Shown here: positions 15,446 through 23,212 of the stretch, one piece after another
Layout of the letters: each line of letters starts with the position of its first letter
How positions within the stretch are numbered: position 1 is the stretch's first letter
Assembly (NCBI RefSeq): GCF_011694515.1
Contig: NZ_CP050192.1
Location: 5,030,527 to 5,094,526, forward strand
Reading direction: 5' to 3'
From: Mycobacterium sp. DL592
Lineage (GTDB): Bacteria; Actinomycetota; Actinomycetes; Mycobacteriales; Mycobacteriaceae
DNA length: 64,000 nt
The notes under the pieces: generated by a model
The model's input: the letters and a program-made list of their open reading frames with translations, nothing else
Told to the model about the DNA's origin: nothing
The model's database searches: none
Position numbers and translations under genes: made by a program

Positions 15446-16594
15446 TTGACTGACACCGCATCTCACATCCACACCGACACCGCGTCGCGGCCGGCTATCG
15501 CCCGCGCGGCGATCCTGCGCGAGGAGGGCCAGCCGCTGTCGCTGGAGGACGTCGAGATCGCCGACCTGTGCGACGGCGAGATCCTGGTCCGCATCGCGGG
15601 CGTCGGGGTCTGCCACACCGACATCTCCGCGGCCCAGGGCCTGGTGCCCCTGCCGCTGCCCGCCGTCCTCGGTCACGAAGGAGCGGGTGTCGTGGTGGCC
15701 GTGGGCGCGGGGGTGCGGACGCTGGTCCCCGGCGACCACGTGGTGCTGAGCTTCGCCTACTGCGACGAATGCGACACCTGCCGCAAGAAAACCCCGGCCT
15801 ACTGCGATCTGTTCGCTCCGCTGAACTACTTCGGTGAGCGGCTCGACGGCACGGTGACGATGCACGCCGGCGCCGAAGACATCCACGGCAACTGGTTCGG
15901 GCAGTCCTCGTTCGCCAGCCTGGCCGTGGCCAGCGCCCACAACGCGGTCAAGGTTCCCGAGGACCTGCCACTGCAGCTGTTGGGGCCGCTGGGCTGCGGA
16001 CTGCAGACCGGCGCCGGTGCGGTGATGAACGTGCTGCGCCCCGCCCCAGGCGAGAGCCTGGCCGTATTCGGCCTCGGCGCAGTCGGCCTGGCCGCGGTGA
16101 TGGCGGCCAAAGCCCTGGGCTGCGACCCGGTGATCGCCGTCGACCTCAACGAATCCCGCCTCGAGGTCGCCCGCGAGTTGGGTGCCACCCACACGTTCAA
16201 TCCGTCGACAAGCCGCGATCTCGTCTGGGACGTGATGAGCACGGTGCCCACCGGAGTCGACCATTCTCTCGACGCGGTCGGGTCCAATCAGGTGATCCGG
16301 CAGGCGCTGGAAATCCTCCGCTCGCCGGGGCATTGCGTGACGGTCGGATTCCAGGGTCTGCAGCACGACATCACCATCGACCAGGGCCACCTGCTCCTCG
16401 GCCGGCGGCTGTCCGGAGTGATCGAGGGCGATGCCGACCCGCAGTCGTTCGTGCCCGCACTGATCCGGCTCTACCGGGACGGCAAGTTCCCCTTCGACCG
16501 CCTCATCGAGACCTTCCCGCTCACCGCCATCAACGAGGCCATCGAAGCGTCGATCCGCGGTGACGTGATCAAACCGGTCGTCGTCTTCGATTGA
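15446..16594 (+). CDS. Zinc-dependent alcohol dehydrogenase (aryl/benzyl alcohol type)
   Basis: 382-aa MDR dehydrogenase. Catalytic zinc ligands are the Cys of VGVCHTD and the His of LGHEGAG; the structural zinc lobe is CDECDTCRKKTPAYC. The coenzyme motif is GLGAVGLAAVMAAK with Asp in VIAVDLNESR, so NAD is favoured. TTG 15446 is the start, with GGAGA 8 bases upstream. It ends the P450 operon and would oxidise the alcohol formed by hydroxylation, passing the aldehyde to the dehydrogenase at 11098-12615. Confidence 0.92.
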   Translation: MTDTASHIHTDTASRPAIARAAILREEGQPLSLEDVEIADLCDGEILVRIAGVGVCHTDISAAQGLVPLPLPAVLGHEGAGVVVAVGAGVRTLVPGDHVVLSFAYCDECDTCRKKTPAYCDLFAPLNYFGERLDGTVTMHAGAEDIHGNWFGQSSFASLAVASAHNAVKVPEDLPLQLLGPLGCGLQTGAGAVMNVLRPAPGESLAVFGLGAVGLAAVMAAKALGCDPVIAVDLNESRLEVARELGATHTFNPSTSRDLVWDVMSTVPTGVDHSLDAVGSNQVIRQALEILRSPGHCVTVGFQGLQHDITIDQGHLLLGRRLSGVIEGDADPQSFVPALIRLYRDGKFPFDRLIETFPLTAINEAIEASIRGDVIKPVVVFD

Positions 16595-16611
16595 TCAGGG
16601 CGTGGCTGATC
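16593..16611 (+). terminator. Weak hairpin at end of P450 operon
   Basis: GATCAG-N7-CTGATC, a 6-bp perfect stem starting within the stop codon of the alcohol dehydrogenase, without a T-run. Possibly a weak terminator or mRNA 3' end structure only. Confidence 0.3.
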
Positions 16612-16617
16612 GCGCCA

Positions 16618-16643
16618 GGACCGCGGTCCGCGGGTGCTAGCGT
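16618..16643 (+). promoter_or_regulatory. Promoter and 12-bp palindrome upstream of PucR-like gene
   Basis: GGACCGCGGTCC (16618-16629) is a perfect palindrome next to an extended -10 TGCTAGCGT (hexamer 16638-16643), 34 bases before GTG 16678. It would occupy the -35/spacer, a place for a regulator; self-binding by the PucR-like protein is a guess. Confidence 0.4.
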
Positions 16644-16677
16644 CAGCCCCGTCGGGGCGCGCATTTGGGGAGCGTAG

Positions 16678-17958
16678 GTGGCTGCAGACCTCACACGGAC
16701 AGCGGCGCAGGAGTTCGCGGCGCTCGCGGGCGCGATGGACGCCACCGGTTTGGGTGAGCGCGTCGGATTGCGCGCCATGGAGGTGATCGCCGAGCTACAC
16801 GACACCAAGGACAAAGACGTCGAGCAGCTGACCGTCGAAGCAGCCTTGAGCAACGTGCACGCTGTCTTACGGGCGCTCACCGCGGGGGAGTCGCCCACCG
16901 CGGCGCAGCCGAGCGACGTCAGCCTGAACTGGGCGGCCACGCTGGCCCAGCGCGGAATCACAGTTGCGGTGATCCCACGCTGCTACGTGATCGGGCTGGG
17001 CTTGTGCGACGCGGCGCTGCGGACCGCGATCAGTGAGCTCCACACAACCGACGACGTCAAATGGCAGCTGGCCGGGGCCGCCTCCCAATACCTGTTCGGC
17101 TACTGCGAGAAGGTCTCCGGAGATCTCGTCGACCACTATCAACGGGAGCGTGAACTGTGGGTGCGAGGCGCCGACTCCGTGCGGGCCGAACTGGTCCTCG
17201 GTCTGGTCTCGGGTCGCCCGATGGATCTGCGGGCGACGAGCGCGGCGCTGGGCTACAACCTCGACCGGTCGCACGTCGCGATGATGGTCTGGATTGATCC
17301 GCGCAGCCAGGACAGACCGCCGCTGCAGGCGCTCAAGCGCGCCGCCGCGGCAATCGCACACCAGCTCAAGGGGATCGAGTTACTGGTTGTGCCCGCCGGT
17401 GCCGGGATGGTTTGGGCCTGGATCAGCGGACCCGCCGTGACCGACCAACCCCAGGAGACCGTGTGCGTCGATGCGCCGCTGCTCGCGTCGGTCGGCGGCC
17501 TGGCCCGCGGCCTCGACGGCTTCGTCGCGTCTCACCACCAGGCGCGTGACGCTCGTCGGATGAGCGGCGTCCTGGGCCACCCTGCGGGCACGGTCATCTA
17601 CCACCGCGATGTGGCCCTGGACGCCCTGCTGACCCAAGACCTCTCGGCCGCAGGCCGATTCGTCAAAGACGAGCTCGGTGAGCTCAGCGCCGACACCGAA
17701 CGCAACCGACGGCTGCGCACCACCCTGATCACGTTCTTCGAGGAGAACATGAGCTGGGGCCGGGCCGCAGAGCGGCTGGGTGTGCACCAGAACACCGTGA
17801 TGTACCGCGTCCAGCAGGCAAAAGACCTGCTCGGACGGTCGCTGACGGAGCGGCGGCTGGAACTGGAAGTGGCATTGCGCCTCGCCGACGCCAGCGCGAA
17901 CCTCAGCCCGGGGGGACTGGCCAGCGCGGGCCAGCCCGACCCGCCTGCCGTCAGGTAG
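16678..17958 (+). CDS. PucR/CdaR-type transcriptional regulator
   Basis: 426-aa regulator with an N-terminal helical sensor-like region (about 1-170), a GGDEF-like middle domain (VWIDPRSQ region, about 180-290) and a C-terminal PucR helix-turn-helix (FFEENMSWGRAAERLGVHQNTVMYRVQQA, about 355-385). Proteins of this build activate neighbouring catabolic genes. GTG 16678 follows GGGGAG at 9 bases. It lies downstream of the P450 operon on the same strand with an 83-base gap, and upstream of another regulator, so it may control either the P450 operon or the cutinase region. Confidence 0.85.
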   Translation: MAADLTRTAAQEFAALAGAMDATGLGERVGLRAMEVIAELHDTKDKDVEQLTVEAALSNVHAVLRALTAGESPTAAQPSDVSLNWAATLAQRGITVAVIPRCYVIGLGLCDAALRTAISELHTTDDVKWQLAGAASQYLFGYCEKVSGDLVDHYQRERELWVRGADSVRAELVLGLVSGRPMDLRATSAALGYNLDRSHVAMMVWIDPRSQDRPPLQALKRAAAAIAHQLKGIELLVVPAGAGMVWAWISGPAVTDQPQETVCVDAPLLASVGGLARGLDGFVASHHQARDARRMSGVLGHPAGTVIYHRDVALDALLTQDLSAAGRFVKDELGELSADTERNRRLRTTLITFFEENMSWGRAAERLGVHQNTVMYRVQQAKDLLGRSLTERRLELEVALRLADASANLSPGGLASAGQPDPPAVR

Positions 17959-17994
17959 CGGATGTGAGCACGTTCCAGTGTTGCCCGCCAAGTT

Positions 17995-18009
17995 TGGAAG
18001 CCGCTTCCA
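17995..18009. promoter_or_regulatory. 15-bp palindrome TGGAAGCCGCTTCCA before LuxR-type gene
   Basis: Perfect inverted repeat, TGGAAGC / GCTTCCA around one C, placed just upstream of the expected -35 of the promoter whose -10 is TACCGT (18033-18038). Position suits an activator or autoregulator. Confidence 0.5.
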
Positions 18010-18032
18010 TGTCGCAGTGACGACAGTCTCCC

Positions 18033-18038
18033 TACCGT
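18033..18038 (+). promoter_or_regulatory. -10 TACCGT of leaderless LuxR-type gene
   Basis: TACCGT, then seven bases, then GTG 18046. This spacing predicts transcription from the start codon. Confidence 0.5.
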
Positions 18039-18045
18039 CTTGAGT

Positions 18046-19299
18046 GTGACTGTCACCACTCTTGAAACCCCAGAGGTCCACGAGCTCCCGCCGGTCCGGT
18101 CGATCCGGGTTCGGGACCGCGATGAATGGTCCGTGGTCGGGGAGCCGGTGCGGGACCGCGCGCTGCGCGAACGAGTGGTAGCGGTGCTCGAGGCGGTCTC
18201 CATGGTGCCGGGGTGCGGCGCCGTTCCCGTCGTCGACGACCGCGACTTCACCAGCCTCGCAGCCGCCCTCGACGCGGCCGGCGAGCAGCTCACCCGGTGC
18301 CTCTGGAGCGGAGGTGATCTGGTCAGGCGAACCGCGACCGCGAAACTTGCCGCGACGCTGGCCGAGGTCACCGGGCTGCGCACCGAGCTGACCGAGGCGC
18401 GGGCGGCGCAGAAGGACGAACGCTACGCCGCGGTGCGCAACGCGCTGTCGCGGCTGCACGGCATCGATTCCACCCCGCAGATGCTCGAGCGGGCGCTCGC
18501 GGAACTGTGCCGGTGCGGGTTCGACCGCGCCATCATCTCCCGGGTCGAGGACTCGACATGGTGGGTGGAAGGCGTGCACGTCAAGTCCGACCCCGAATGG
18601 GCCAGCGAGATCGCCAGGGTCGGCCAAGCCCACCCGCTCTACATCGACCACATGGTCGTCGAAAGCGAGGTGATGCGCCGCCGCGCACCGGTGCTGGTCC
18701 GCGATGCCGAGCACGATCCCAGGATCAACGCCGCCATCGGTGCGGCCTCGCTGTCACGGTCCTACGTGGCGGCACCGATCATGCCGGAGGGCCGGGTTAT
18801 CGGGTTGCTGCACGCCGACTGCTACAGCAGCCGACGCCACGTCGACGACGACGACCTGGCCATCCTGTGGATGTTCGCCGAGGGATTCGGCTACGCCTAC
18901 CAGCGCACTGTGCTCAGCGAGCGACTTCGTCGCGCGCGCAACGAGATTCAGCGCATGGCGCGCAATGTGGCCAGCGCCGCCGACGACCTGTGTACGGCCC
19001 GCACGACACTAGGCCGGTCACTGTCGCCGTTGGGCGGGGGAAATACTGCACCGTCGGTGGCCGCCTCGCTGGCCGCGGATTCCCCCATCGAGTCGCTGCT
19101 GTCGCGCCGCGAGATCGAAGTGGTGTCGCTGATGGCCGAAGGCAAGAGCAACGGTGCGATCGCCACCCACCTGGTGATCGCCGAGGGCACCGTCAAGAGT
19201 CACGTCAAGCACATCTTGCGCAAGCTGAAGGCCTCGAACCGTGCCGAGGCCGTGTTCCGGTACATGCGGCTGACCGAGGTGCACGGCACCGGGAGGTAA
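18046..19299 (+). CDS. GAF-domain LuxR-type transcriptional regulator
   Basis: 417-aa regulator with a central GAF-like sensor (about 150-290; QMLERALAELCRCGFDRAII onward to APIMPEGRVIGLLHADCYS) and a C-terminal LuxR helix-turn-helix (LLSRREIEVVSLMAEGKSNG, then IAEGTVKSHVKHILRKL). This layout is that of small-molecule-responsive, kinase-independent activators. GTG 18046 is preferred over TTG 18040 because a TANNNT -10 ends seven bases before it. The palindrome at 17995-18009 may be its own site. The next gene, 55 bases on, is a cutinase that it might control. Confidence 0.85.
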   Translation: MTVTTLETPEVHELPPVRSIRVRDRDEWSVVGEPVRDRALRERVVAVLEAVSMVPGCGAVPVVDDRDFTSLAAALDAAGEQLTRCLWSGGDLVRRTATAKLAATLAEVTGLRTELTEARAAQKDERYAAVRNALSRLHGIDSTPQMLERALAELCRCGFDRAIISRVEDSTWWVEGVHVKSDPEWASEIARVGQAHPLYIDHMVVESEVMRRRAPVLVRDAEHDPRINAAIGAASLSRSYVAAPIMPEGRVIGLLHADCYSSRRHVDDDDLAILWMFAEGFGYAYQRTVLSERLRRARNEIQRMARNVASAADDLCTARTTLGRSLSPLGGGNTAPSVAASLAADSPIESLLSRREIEVVSLMAEGKSNGAIATHLVIAEGTVKSHVKHILRKLKASNRAEAVFRYMRLTEVHGTGR

Positions 19300-19353
19300 C
19301 GCCCGGCGCCTTCGGGGCGAAAAACCTCCTGACCGGAGTGGAGGGATTTCGTC

Positions 19354-20178
19354 GTGTTGAGCCGTTTGGCCCAGGCAGTGCTGGTGGCCGCGATCGGGGT
19401 GGCCGGGCTGACCACCGGTACCGCCACCGCCGCGTCGTCGTGCGCCGACTATCACTGGATCGGGGCCGCCGGATCGGGGCAGCGCGACGGAGCCGCAGCC
19501 GCCGCCAACGGCGGCATGGGCGACGTGGTCTACCAGTCCTATCAGCAGTTGCGCGGCGAACTGCTCGCCAGTGGGCGCACCATCGACGCCGAAGCCGTGC
19601 AGTACCCCGCCGCAGCCGTCCCGCTCAAGGGCGGCCTGGGCGGCTGGCTGGACTTCCTGGGCAGCGTGGGTGACGGAACCGACGCCGTCGCCAAGCAGTT
19701 CGCCGACTTTACGCAACGCTGCCCCGACACCAAGGTCGTGCTGGCCGGGTACTCCCAAGGCGCGATGGTCGTACACCGTAACCTCTACAAACTCGCCGAC
19801 GACCCGCGGGTGGCCGCCGCCCTGCTGATCGCCGACGGCGACCGGCTGCCCGTCGACACCACCGTCAACCTTGGTTCGACGGCACTGGCCCCGAGCCGCG
19901 GCAAGGGAGTCGCCCAGGAGCACTCGCTACTCGCCTCGGCCAACACCGCGCCGCTGCCGCCGGCCATCGGCGCGCGCACGGTCAGCGTCTGCGACGTCGG
20001 CGACCCGGTGTGCGACTACGACGCCGACACCAACGCGGTGTCCGATACCGCGATCGCGATCCACACCGCGTATGCACCCGCCGCGACCGGCACCCACGCC
20101 TGGGGCGGGCCGCTGTACAGCCTCGTGATGAATGCCGGCGCCCCGTCGGCTTCGACTGTCGCGCTGACTACCGGCTGA
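19354..20178 (+). CDS. Secreted cutinase family esterase
   Basis: 274-aa exported alpha/beta hydrolase. A Sec signal peptide covers about residues 1-27 (cleavage near TATAASS). The nucleophile is Ser of GYSQGA, the acid Asp of CDVGDPVCDY, and the His of AIAIHTAY; cysteine pairs (CADY...RCPD, CDVGDPVC) match cutinase disulfides. Mycobacterial cutinase-like proteins hydrolyse short esters, phospholipids or cell-wall lipids outside the membrane. GTG 19354 has GGAGGG 9 bases upstream. It is 54 bases after the LuxR-type gene. Confidence 0.9.
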   Translation: MLSRLAQAVLVAAIGVAGLTTGTATAASSCADYHWIGAAGSGQRDGAAAAANGGMGDVVYQSYQQLRGELLASGRTIDAEAVQYPAAAVPLKGGLGGWLDFLGSVGDGTDAVAKQFADFTQRCPDTKVVLAGYSQGAMVVHRNLYKLADDPRVAAALLIADGDRLPVDTTVNLGSTALAPSRGKGVAQEHSLLASANTAPLPPAIGARTVSVCDVGDPVCDYDADTNAVSDTAIAIHTAYAPAATGTHAWGGPLYSLVMNAGAPSASTVALTTG

Positions 20179-20205
20179 TCCGGCTCCGCCGGCGGCGGCG
20201 CCGAG

Positions 20206-20211
20206 TACGGT
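20206..20211 (+). promoter_or_regulatory. -10 TACGGT of leaderless SnoaL-like gene
   Basis: TACGGT followed by seven bases and GTG 20219, which argues for 20219 rather than GTG 20210 as the start. Confidence 0.45.
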
Positions 20212-20218
20212 GAGACCC

Positions 20219-20635
20219 GTGACAACCGAACAGCAAGACCGGCAGGATATTTCAGACCTGCTGATCCGCTACGCCACCGGAATCGACCGCCGGGACTGGC
20301 CACTGTTCCGCACGGTGTTCACCCCGGACTGCCACTGCGACTACGGCGAGATCGGGGTCTGGGACGGCGTCGACGCCGTCACCGAGTTCATGGACGTCGC
20401 GCACGCCGGGGCCGGGCACCTGTTGCACCGCATCACCAACCAGGTCATCGACATCGATGGTGACCGAGCCACCGCACGCTGTTACGTCGACGTGTGGGTG
20501 ATGGCCGCCGACAACGCATCCGGCGTCAACGCATCCGGCTTCTACGACGACGAGATCGTGCGCACCGACGACGGCTGGCGCATCGCCCGGCGCGTCTTCA
20601 CCTCGGTGCGTATCGCGTTCCGGGACAAGGGGTAG
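20219..20635 (+). CDS. SnoaL/NTF2-like protein
   Basis: 138-aa cone-shaped alpha+beta protein of the SnoaL-like/NTF2 family: QDISDLLIRYATGIDRRDWP helix, FTPDCHCDYGEIG, and C-terminal strands VWVMAADNAS and DGWRIARRVFTSV. The family includes hydratases, isomerases and lipid-ring-processing enzymes as well as binding proteins. Its stop lies 2 bases before the SDR start, so they are one unit and probably act on the same lipid or steroid-like compound. Start chosen from the -10 at 20206-20211. Confidence 0.82.
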   Translation: MTTEQQDRQDISDLLIRYATGIDRRDWPLFRTVFTPDCHCDYGEIGVWDGVDAVTEFMDVAHAGAGHLLHRITNQVIDIDGDRATARCYVDVWVMAADNASGVNASGFYDDEIVRTDDGWRIARRVFTSVRIAFRDKG

Positions 20636-20637
20636 CA

Positions 20638-21453
20638 ATGGACTTCGCTGAACAGTACGGGCCGTGGGCGCTGGTGGCCGGCGCCTCCGACGGGGTGGGC
20701 GCCGCGTTCGCCGACGAGCTGGCAGCCCGAGGTGTCAACGTGGTGTTACTGGCCCGGCGCCAGGCGGTGCTAGACGACGTCGCCGCCGGAATCCGGGAGA
20801 GGCACGGCGTCGAAACACGAACGCTGGCAATTGATCTCGCCGAACCGGGGGCCGCCGCCGCGGTCGCAGCCGCCACCACGTATCTGGCGGTCGGCTTTCT
20901 GGTGTACTGCGCGGGCGCCGACCCGGCTTTCAGTCCGTTCCTGTCGAACTCGCTGGCCGCCGCCGAGGCCATGGTTCAGCGCAACTGCGTGGTGCCGATG
21001 CAGCTGTGCCACCACTTCGCCCCGGCGATGGTGGAGCGGGGCAGCGGCGGGATCGTCATCCTGGGATCGGGGGCCGGGTTCCTCGGCGGACCCAACATGG
21101 TGGCCTACGGCGCGACGAAGGCCTTCGACATGGTGTTCGCCGAAGCGCTGTGGAGCGAGCTGCACCCCAAGGGGGTCGACGTGATCGGCCTGATCCTGGG
21201 CAAGACCGACACCCCCGCGCTGCGCAAGCTCGAACACGAGCGCGGCAGGCTGGCCTCACTGGATGAGCCGCCGCCGGACACCGACCGGGTCGAGGATGTG
21301 ATTGCGGCCGCGTTCGACAACCTCACCAACGGGCCGACGGTGCTCGCCAGTGAGCAGTTGCGCGGCGTCGGCCAGTTGCTGGCGGCGATGGACCGCAACG
21401 ACGCGGTCGGCCTGATGGCCCAAGCCATCGAATCCGCCATGGGCGCAGACTAA
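20638..21453 (+). CDS. Short-chain dehydrogenase/reductase
   Basis: 271-aa classical SDR. Coenzyme motif GASDGVGAAFADEL near residue 16 with LLARR after strand 2 (NADP-preferring), and active site S-x10-Y-x3-K with GSGAGFLGGPNMVAYGATKA. The Asn-Ala-Gly motif is replaced by YCAGAD. ATG 20638 is 2 bases downstream of the SnoaL-like gene. The 3' end overlaps the convergent Doc toxin gene by four bases. Confidence 0.88.
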   Translation: MDFAEQYGPWALVAGASDGVGAAFADELAARGVNVVLLARRQAVLDDVAAGIRERHGVETRTLAIDLAEPGAAAAVAAATTYLAVGFLVYCAGADPAFSPFLSNSLAAAEAMVQRNCVVPMQLCHHFAPAMVERGSGGIVILGSGAGFLGGPNMVAYGATKAFDMVFAEALWSELHPKGVDVIGLILGKTDTPALRKLEHERGRLASLDEPPPDTDRVEDVIAAAFDNLTNGPTVLASEQLRGVGQLLAAMDRNDAVGLMAQAIESAMGAD

Positions 21454-21824
21454 TTCGCGGTGCTCCAGAGCTCCAACACCGCTGCGGCCCGGTGATAGTC
21501 GGCTGCGCCAGAAGCCAGTTCGATGATCAAGTCGTAGGCGTCGTCATCGGGCGCCTCGAGCTCGTATCCGTTCATCCCATAGAACACGTAGGTCGCGAGC
21601 CAGCCGAGGCGCTTGTTGCCGTCGACCAGCGGATGGTTCCGGACGATGGACTCCAACAGGACGGCCGCCTTCTCGTGAACTCCTGCGTATGCGTCAGTAC
21701 CGAATGCCGACGAGGCAGGTCGATGAGCAGCCGAATCGAGCAGCCCAATGTCCCGGACGTTCAAACAACCGAGATCCTCGGCGAGGGCGAGCAGATCCTC
21801 CAGCGACAGGTAGACAATGCTCAC
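21450..21824 (-). CDS. Doc/Fic-type toxin (death-on-curing family)
   Basis: 124-aa Fic-fold toxin. The core motif HPLVDGNKR near residue 64 is the Doc variant of HxFx(D/E)GNKR; Doc proteins phosphorylate EF-Tu and stop translation. Its start overlaps the antitoxin stop by four bases (ATGA), the usual coupling of a toxin-antitoxin operon. The 3' end overlaps the convergent SDR gene. The module is controlled from the palindrome at 22033-22051. Confidence 0.9.
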   Translation of the reverse strand: MSIVYLSLEDLLALAEDLGCLNVRDIGLLDSAAHRPASSAFGTDAYAGVHEKAAVLLESIVRNHPLVDGNKRLGWLATYVFYGMNGYELEAPDDDAYDLIIELASGAADYHRAAAVLELWSTAN

Positions 21825-22024
21825 CGCGACAGACGGTCGAGCAGGTCGGCGTACCGTGTGCGGCCCCGGGCCGAGAGCTCTCGCACCTGTGCATCGTGAG
21901 TGCGACGGGCGGCAGCGTCAACGATCGCCCGGCAGGCGGCCTCCTGTTTACTGACCCCGTCCGCCTCTGCCAGCAGGGTGAGAGCCCGGTCCTGCTCGTC
22001 GGTCAAACGCAAGGTCATAGCCAT
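21821..22024 (-). CDS. Ribbon-helix-helix antitoxin partner of Doc
   Basis: 67-aa protein beginning MAMTLRLTDEQDRALTLLAE, a ribbon-helix-helix DNA-binding N-terminus, with a C-terminal basic helix (ARRTHDAQVRELSARGRTRY) likely to wrap the toxin. ATG 22024 is fixed by the -10 TACCAT (22032-22037, minus strand) ending seven bases upstream; a longer frame through 22444 has no promoter or ribosome site. The overlapping palindrome would let the antitoxin repress its own promoter. Confidence 0.82.
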   Translation of the reverse strand: MAMTLRLTDEQDRALTLLAEADGVSKQEAACRAIVDAAARRTHDAQVRELSARGRTRYADLLDRLSR

Positions 22025-22031
22025 ACCGCCG

Positions 22032-22051
22032 ATGGTATCAAAGTGATACCA
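22032..22051 (-). promoter_or_regulatory. Promoter-operator of the Doc module
   Basis: Minus-strand -10 TACCAT (22032-22037) is followed by seven bases and ATG 22024. It is overlapped by the perfect palindrome TGGTATCAAAGTGATACCA (22033-22051; 8-base arms, 3-base centre). This is the layout of an autorepressed leaderless toxin-antitoxin operon. Confidence 0.7.
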
Positions 22052-22162
22052 CGTCGTCCGGGGCAAGAGCGTTACCGCCGCCACCGGCGGTTTACCGATC
22101 GCAGATCTGGTTATTACTTGTTCCGACCCACGTCCGAACACCCAGATTGGAGTTTCGTACCC

Positions 22163-22429
22163 ATGAGGTTGAAGGAAATCTTGGCCGGTGCGGCAGTCGC
22201 CGGCGCACTCACCGCAGCAGCTATGGGAGCCGGTCTTGCCTCGGCACACGCCGACATGGCGCCGCCTCCGCCCGCACCGCCGGCAGGTCCTGACGTCGGC
22301 ACCCCGCCGGCCTGGGCACCCCCGCAGCCGGTTCCGCCGGCCTGGGCGGCCGGCAACAAGCAGGTGTGGGACGCAGGCTGGAACCACTGGGGTGTGTGGA
22401 TCAACGGAGTGTTCGTTCCCACCTTCTGA
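22163..22429 (+). CDS. Small secreted proline-rich protein
   Basis: 88-aa exported protein. Signal peptide about 1-30 (MRLKEILAGAAVAGALTAAA...ASAHAD), then a Pro/Ala-rich linker (APPPPAPPAGP, PAWAPPQPVPPAW) and a short Trp-rich tail (VWDAGWNHWGVWINGVFVPTF). ATG 22163 has GGAG 11 bases upstream. It is divergent from the Doc module. The Trp/Gly tail suggests peptidoglycan or lipid contact, but no function is known to me. Confidence 0.75.
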   Translation: MRLKEILAGAAVAGALTAAAMGAGLASAHADMAPPPPAPPAGPDVGTPPAWAPPQPVPPAWAAGNKQVWDAGWNHWGVWINGVFVPTF

Positions 22430-22476
22430 TTCAGCAGTCGGCATGGGCGGGGTCGACCCCTCGGGACGGCCCCGCC

Positions 22477-22482
22477 TATCGT
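22477..22482 (+). promoter_or_regulatory. -10 TATCGT of leaderless Nudix gene
   Basis: TATCGT, six bases, then GTG 22489; no ribosome site is present. Confidence 0.45.
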
Positions 22483-22488
22483 CGTAGC

Positions 22489-23205
22489 GTGGCGATCACT
22501 TACGACGAGACGCTGCGTGAGCAGATCCAGCGTCATCTGAGTGGCCATCGGCGGCGCACCGTGACCGATCCGGCCAAGCGGAACGCCGCGGTCGCCGTGG
22601 TGCTGGTGGATTCCGAATTCGGCGAGGACCGGGTGGACCCGGCCGACGTCGACGACTGGATCGACGGGCGGCCGATGGAAGCCGGGCTCGACGGCCGGAT
22701 GGTCGACGTTTCCGGTGGTGCGGCCTTCTTCCTGTGCCGCAGGGCTTCCCGGCTCCGCGCGCACGCCGCACAGTGGGCACTGCCCGGCGGGCGGCTTGAC
22801 GCCGGTGAAACCGTCATCGAGGCCGCGCTGCGCGAACTCGACGAAGAAGTCGGTGTGCAGCTACCGGAGTCCTCGGTGCTGGGTCTGCTCGACGACTACC
22901 CGACCCGGTCGGGGTACGTCATCACGCCGGTGGTCATCTGGGGCGGCGGGCGGCTCGATCCGCGCCCGGCACCCGACGAGGTCGTCGCCGTCTACCGCGT
23001 CGGCCTGCACCAGTTGCAGCGCGAGGACTCACCGCGGTTCATCAGCATCGAGGAGAGTCCCCGCCCGGTGGTGCAGATCCCGTTGGGCAACGACCTCATT
23101 CACGCCCCGACCGGCGCAGTGCTGCTACAGCTTCGGTGGCTGTGCCTGGAAGGCCGCCACGACCCCGTCGACGAGCTCGAACAACCGCTGTTCGCCTGGA
23201 AGTAG
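22489..23205 (+). CDS. Nudix hydrolase
   Basis: 238-aa pyrophosphohydrolase with a complete Nudix box, GGRLDAGETVIEAALRELDE then EVGV (about residues 103-126), preceded by QWALPGG. The family cleaves nucleoside-diphosphate-X compounds such as CoA, NADH or oxidised nucleotides. The build (long N-terminal extension and a C-terminal helical segment) resembles CoA-pyrophosphatase-like members but this is not certain. GTG 22489 is set by the -10 at 22477. It converges on the DUF1254-type gene with a 7-base gap. Confidence 0.88.
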   Translation: MAITYDETLREQIQRHLSGHRRRTVTDPAKRNAAVAVVLVDSEFGEDRVDPADVDDWIDGRPMEAGLDGRMVDVSGGAAFFLCRRASRLRAHAAQWALPGGRLDAGETVIEAALRELDEEVGVQLPESSVLGLLDDYPTRSGYVITPVVIWGGGRLDPRPAPDEVVAVYRVGLHQLQREDSPRFISIEESPRPVVQIPLGNDLIHAPTGAVLLQLRWLCLEGRHDPVDELEQPLFAWK

Positions 23206-23212
23206 TTGCCGC

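Noticed and set aside
22025..22444. Long N-terminal extension of the antitoxin frame
   Set aside because: It crosses the operator, the promoter and the divergent secreted-protein gene; the -10 spacing fixes ATG 22024.
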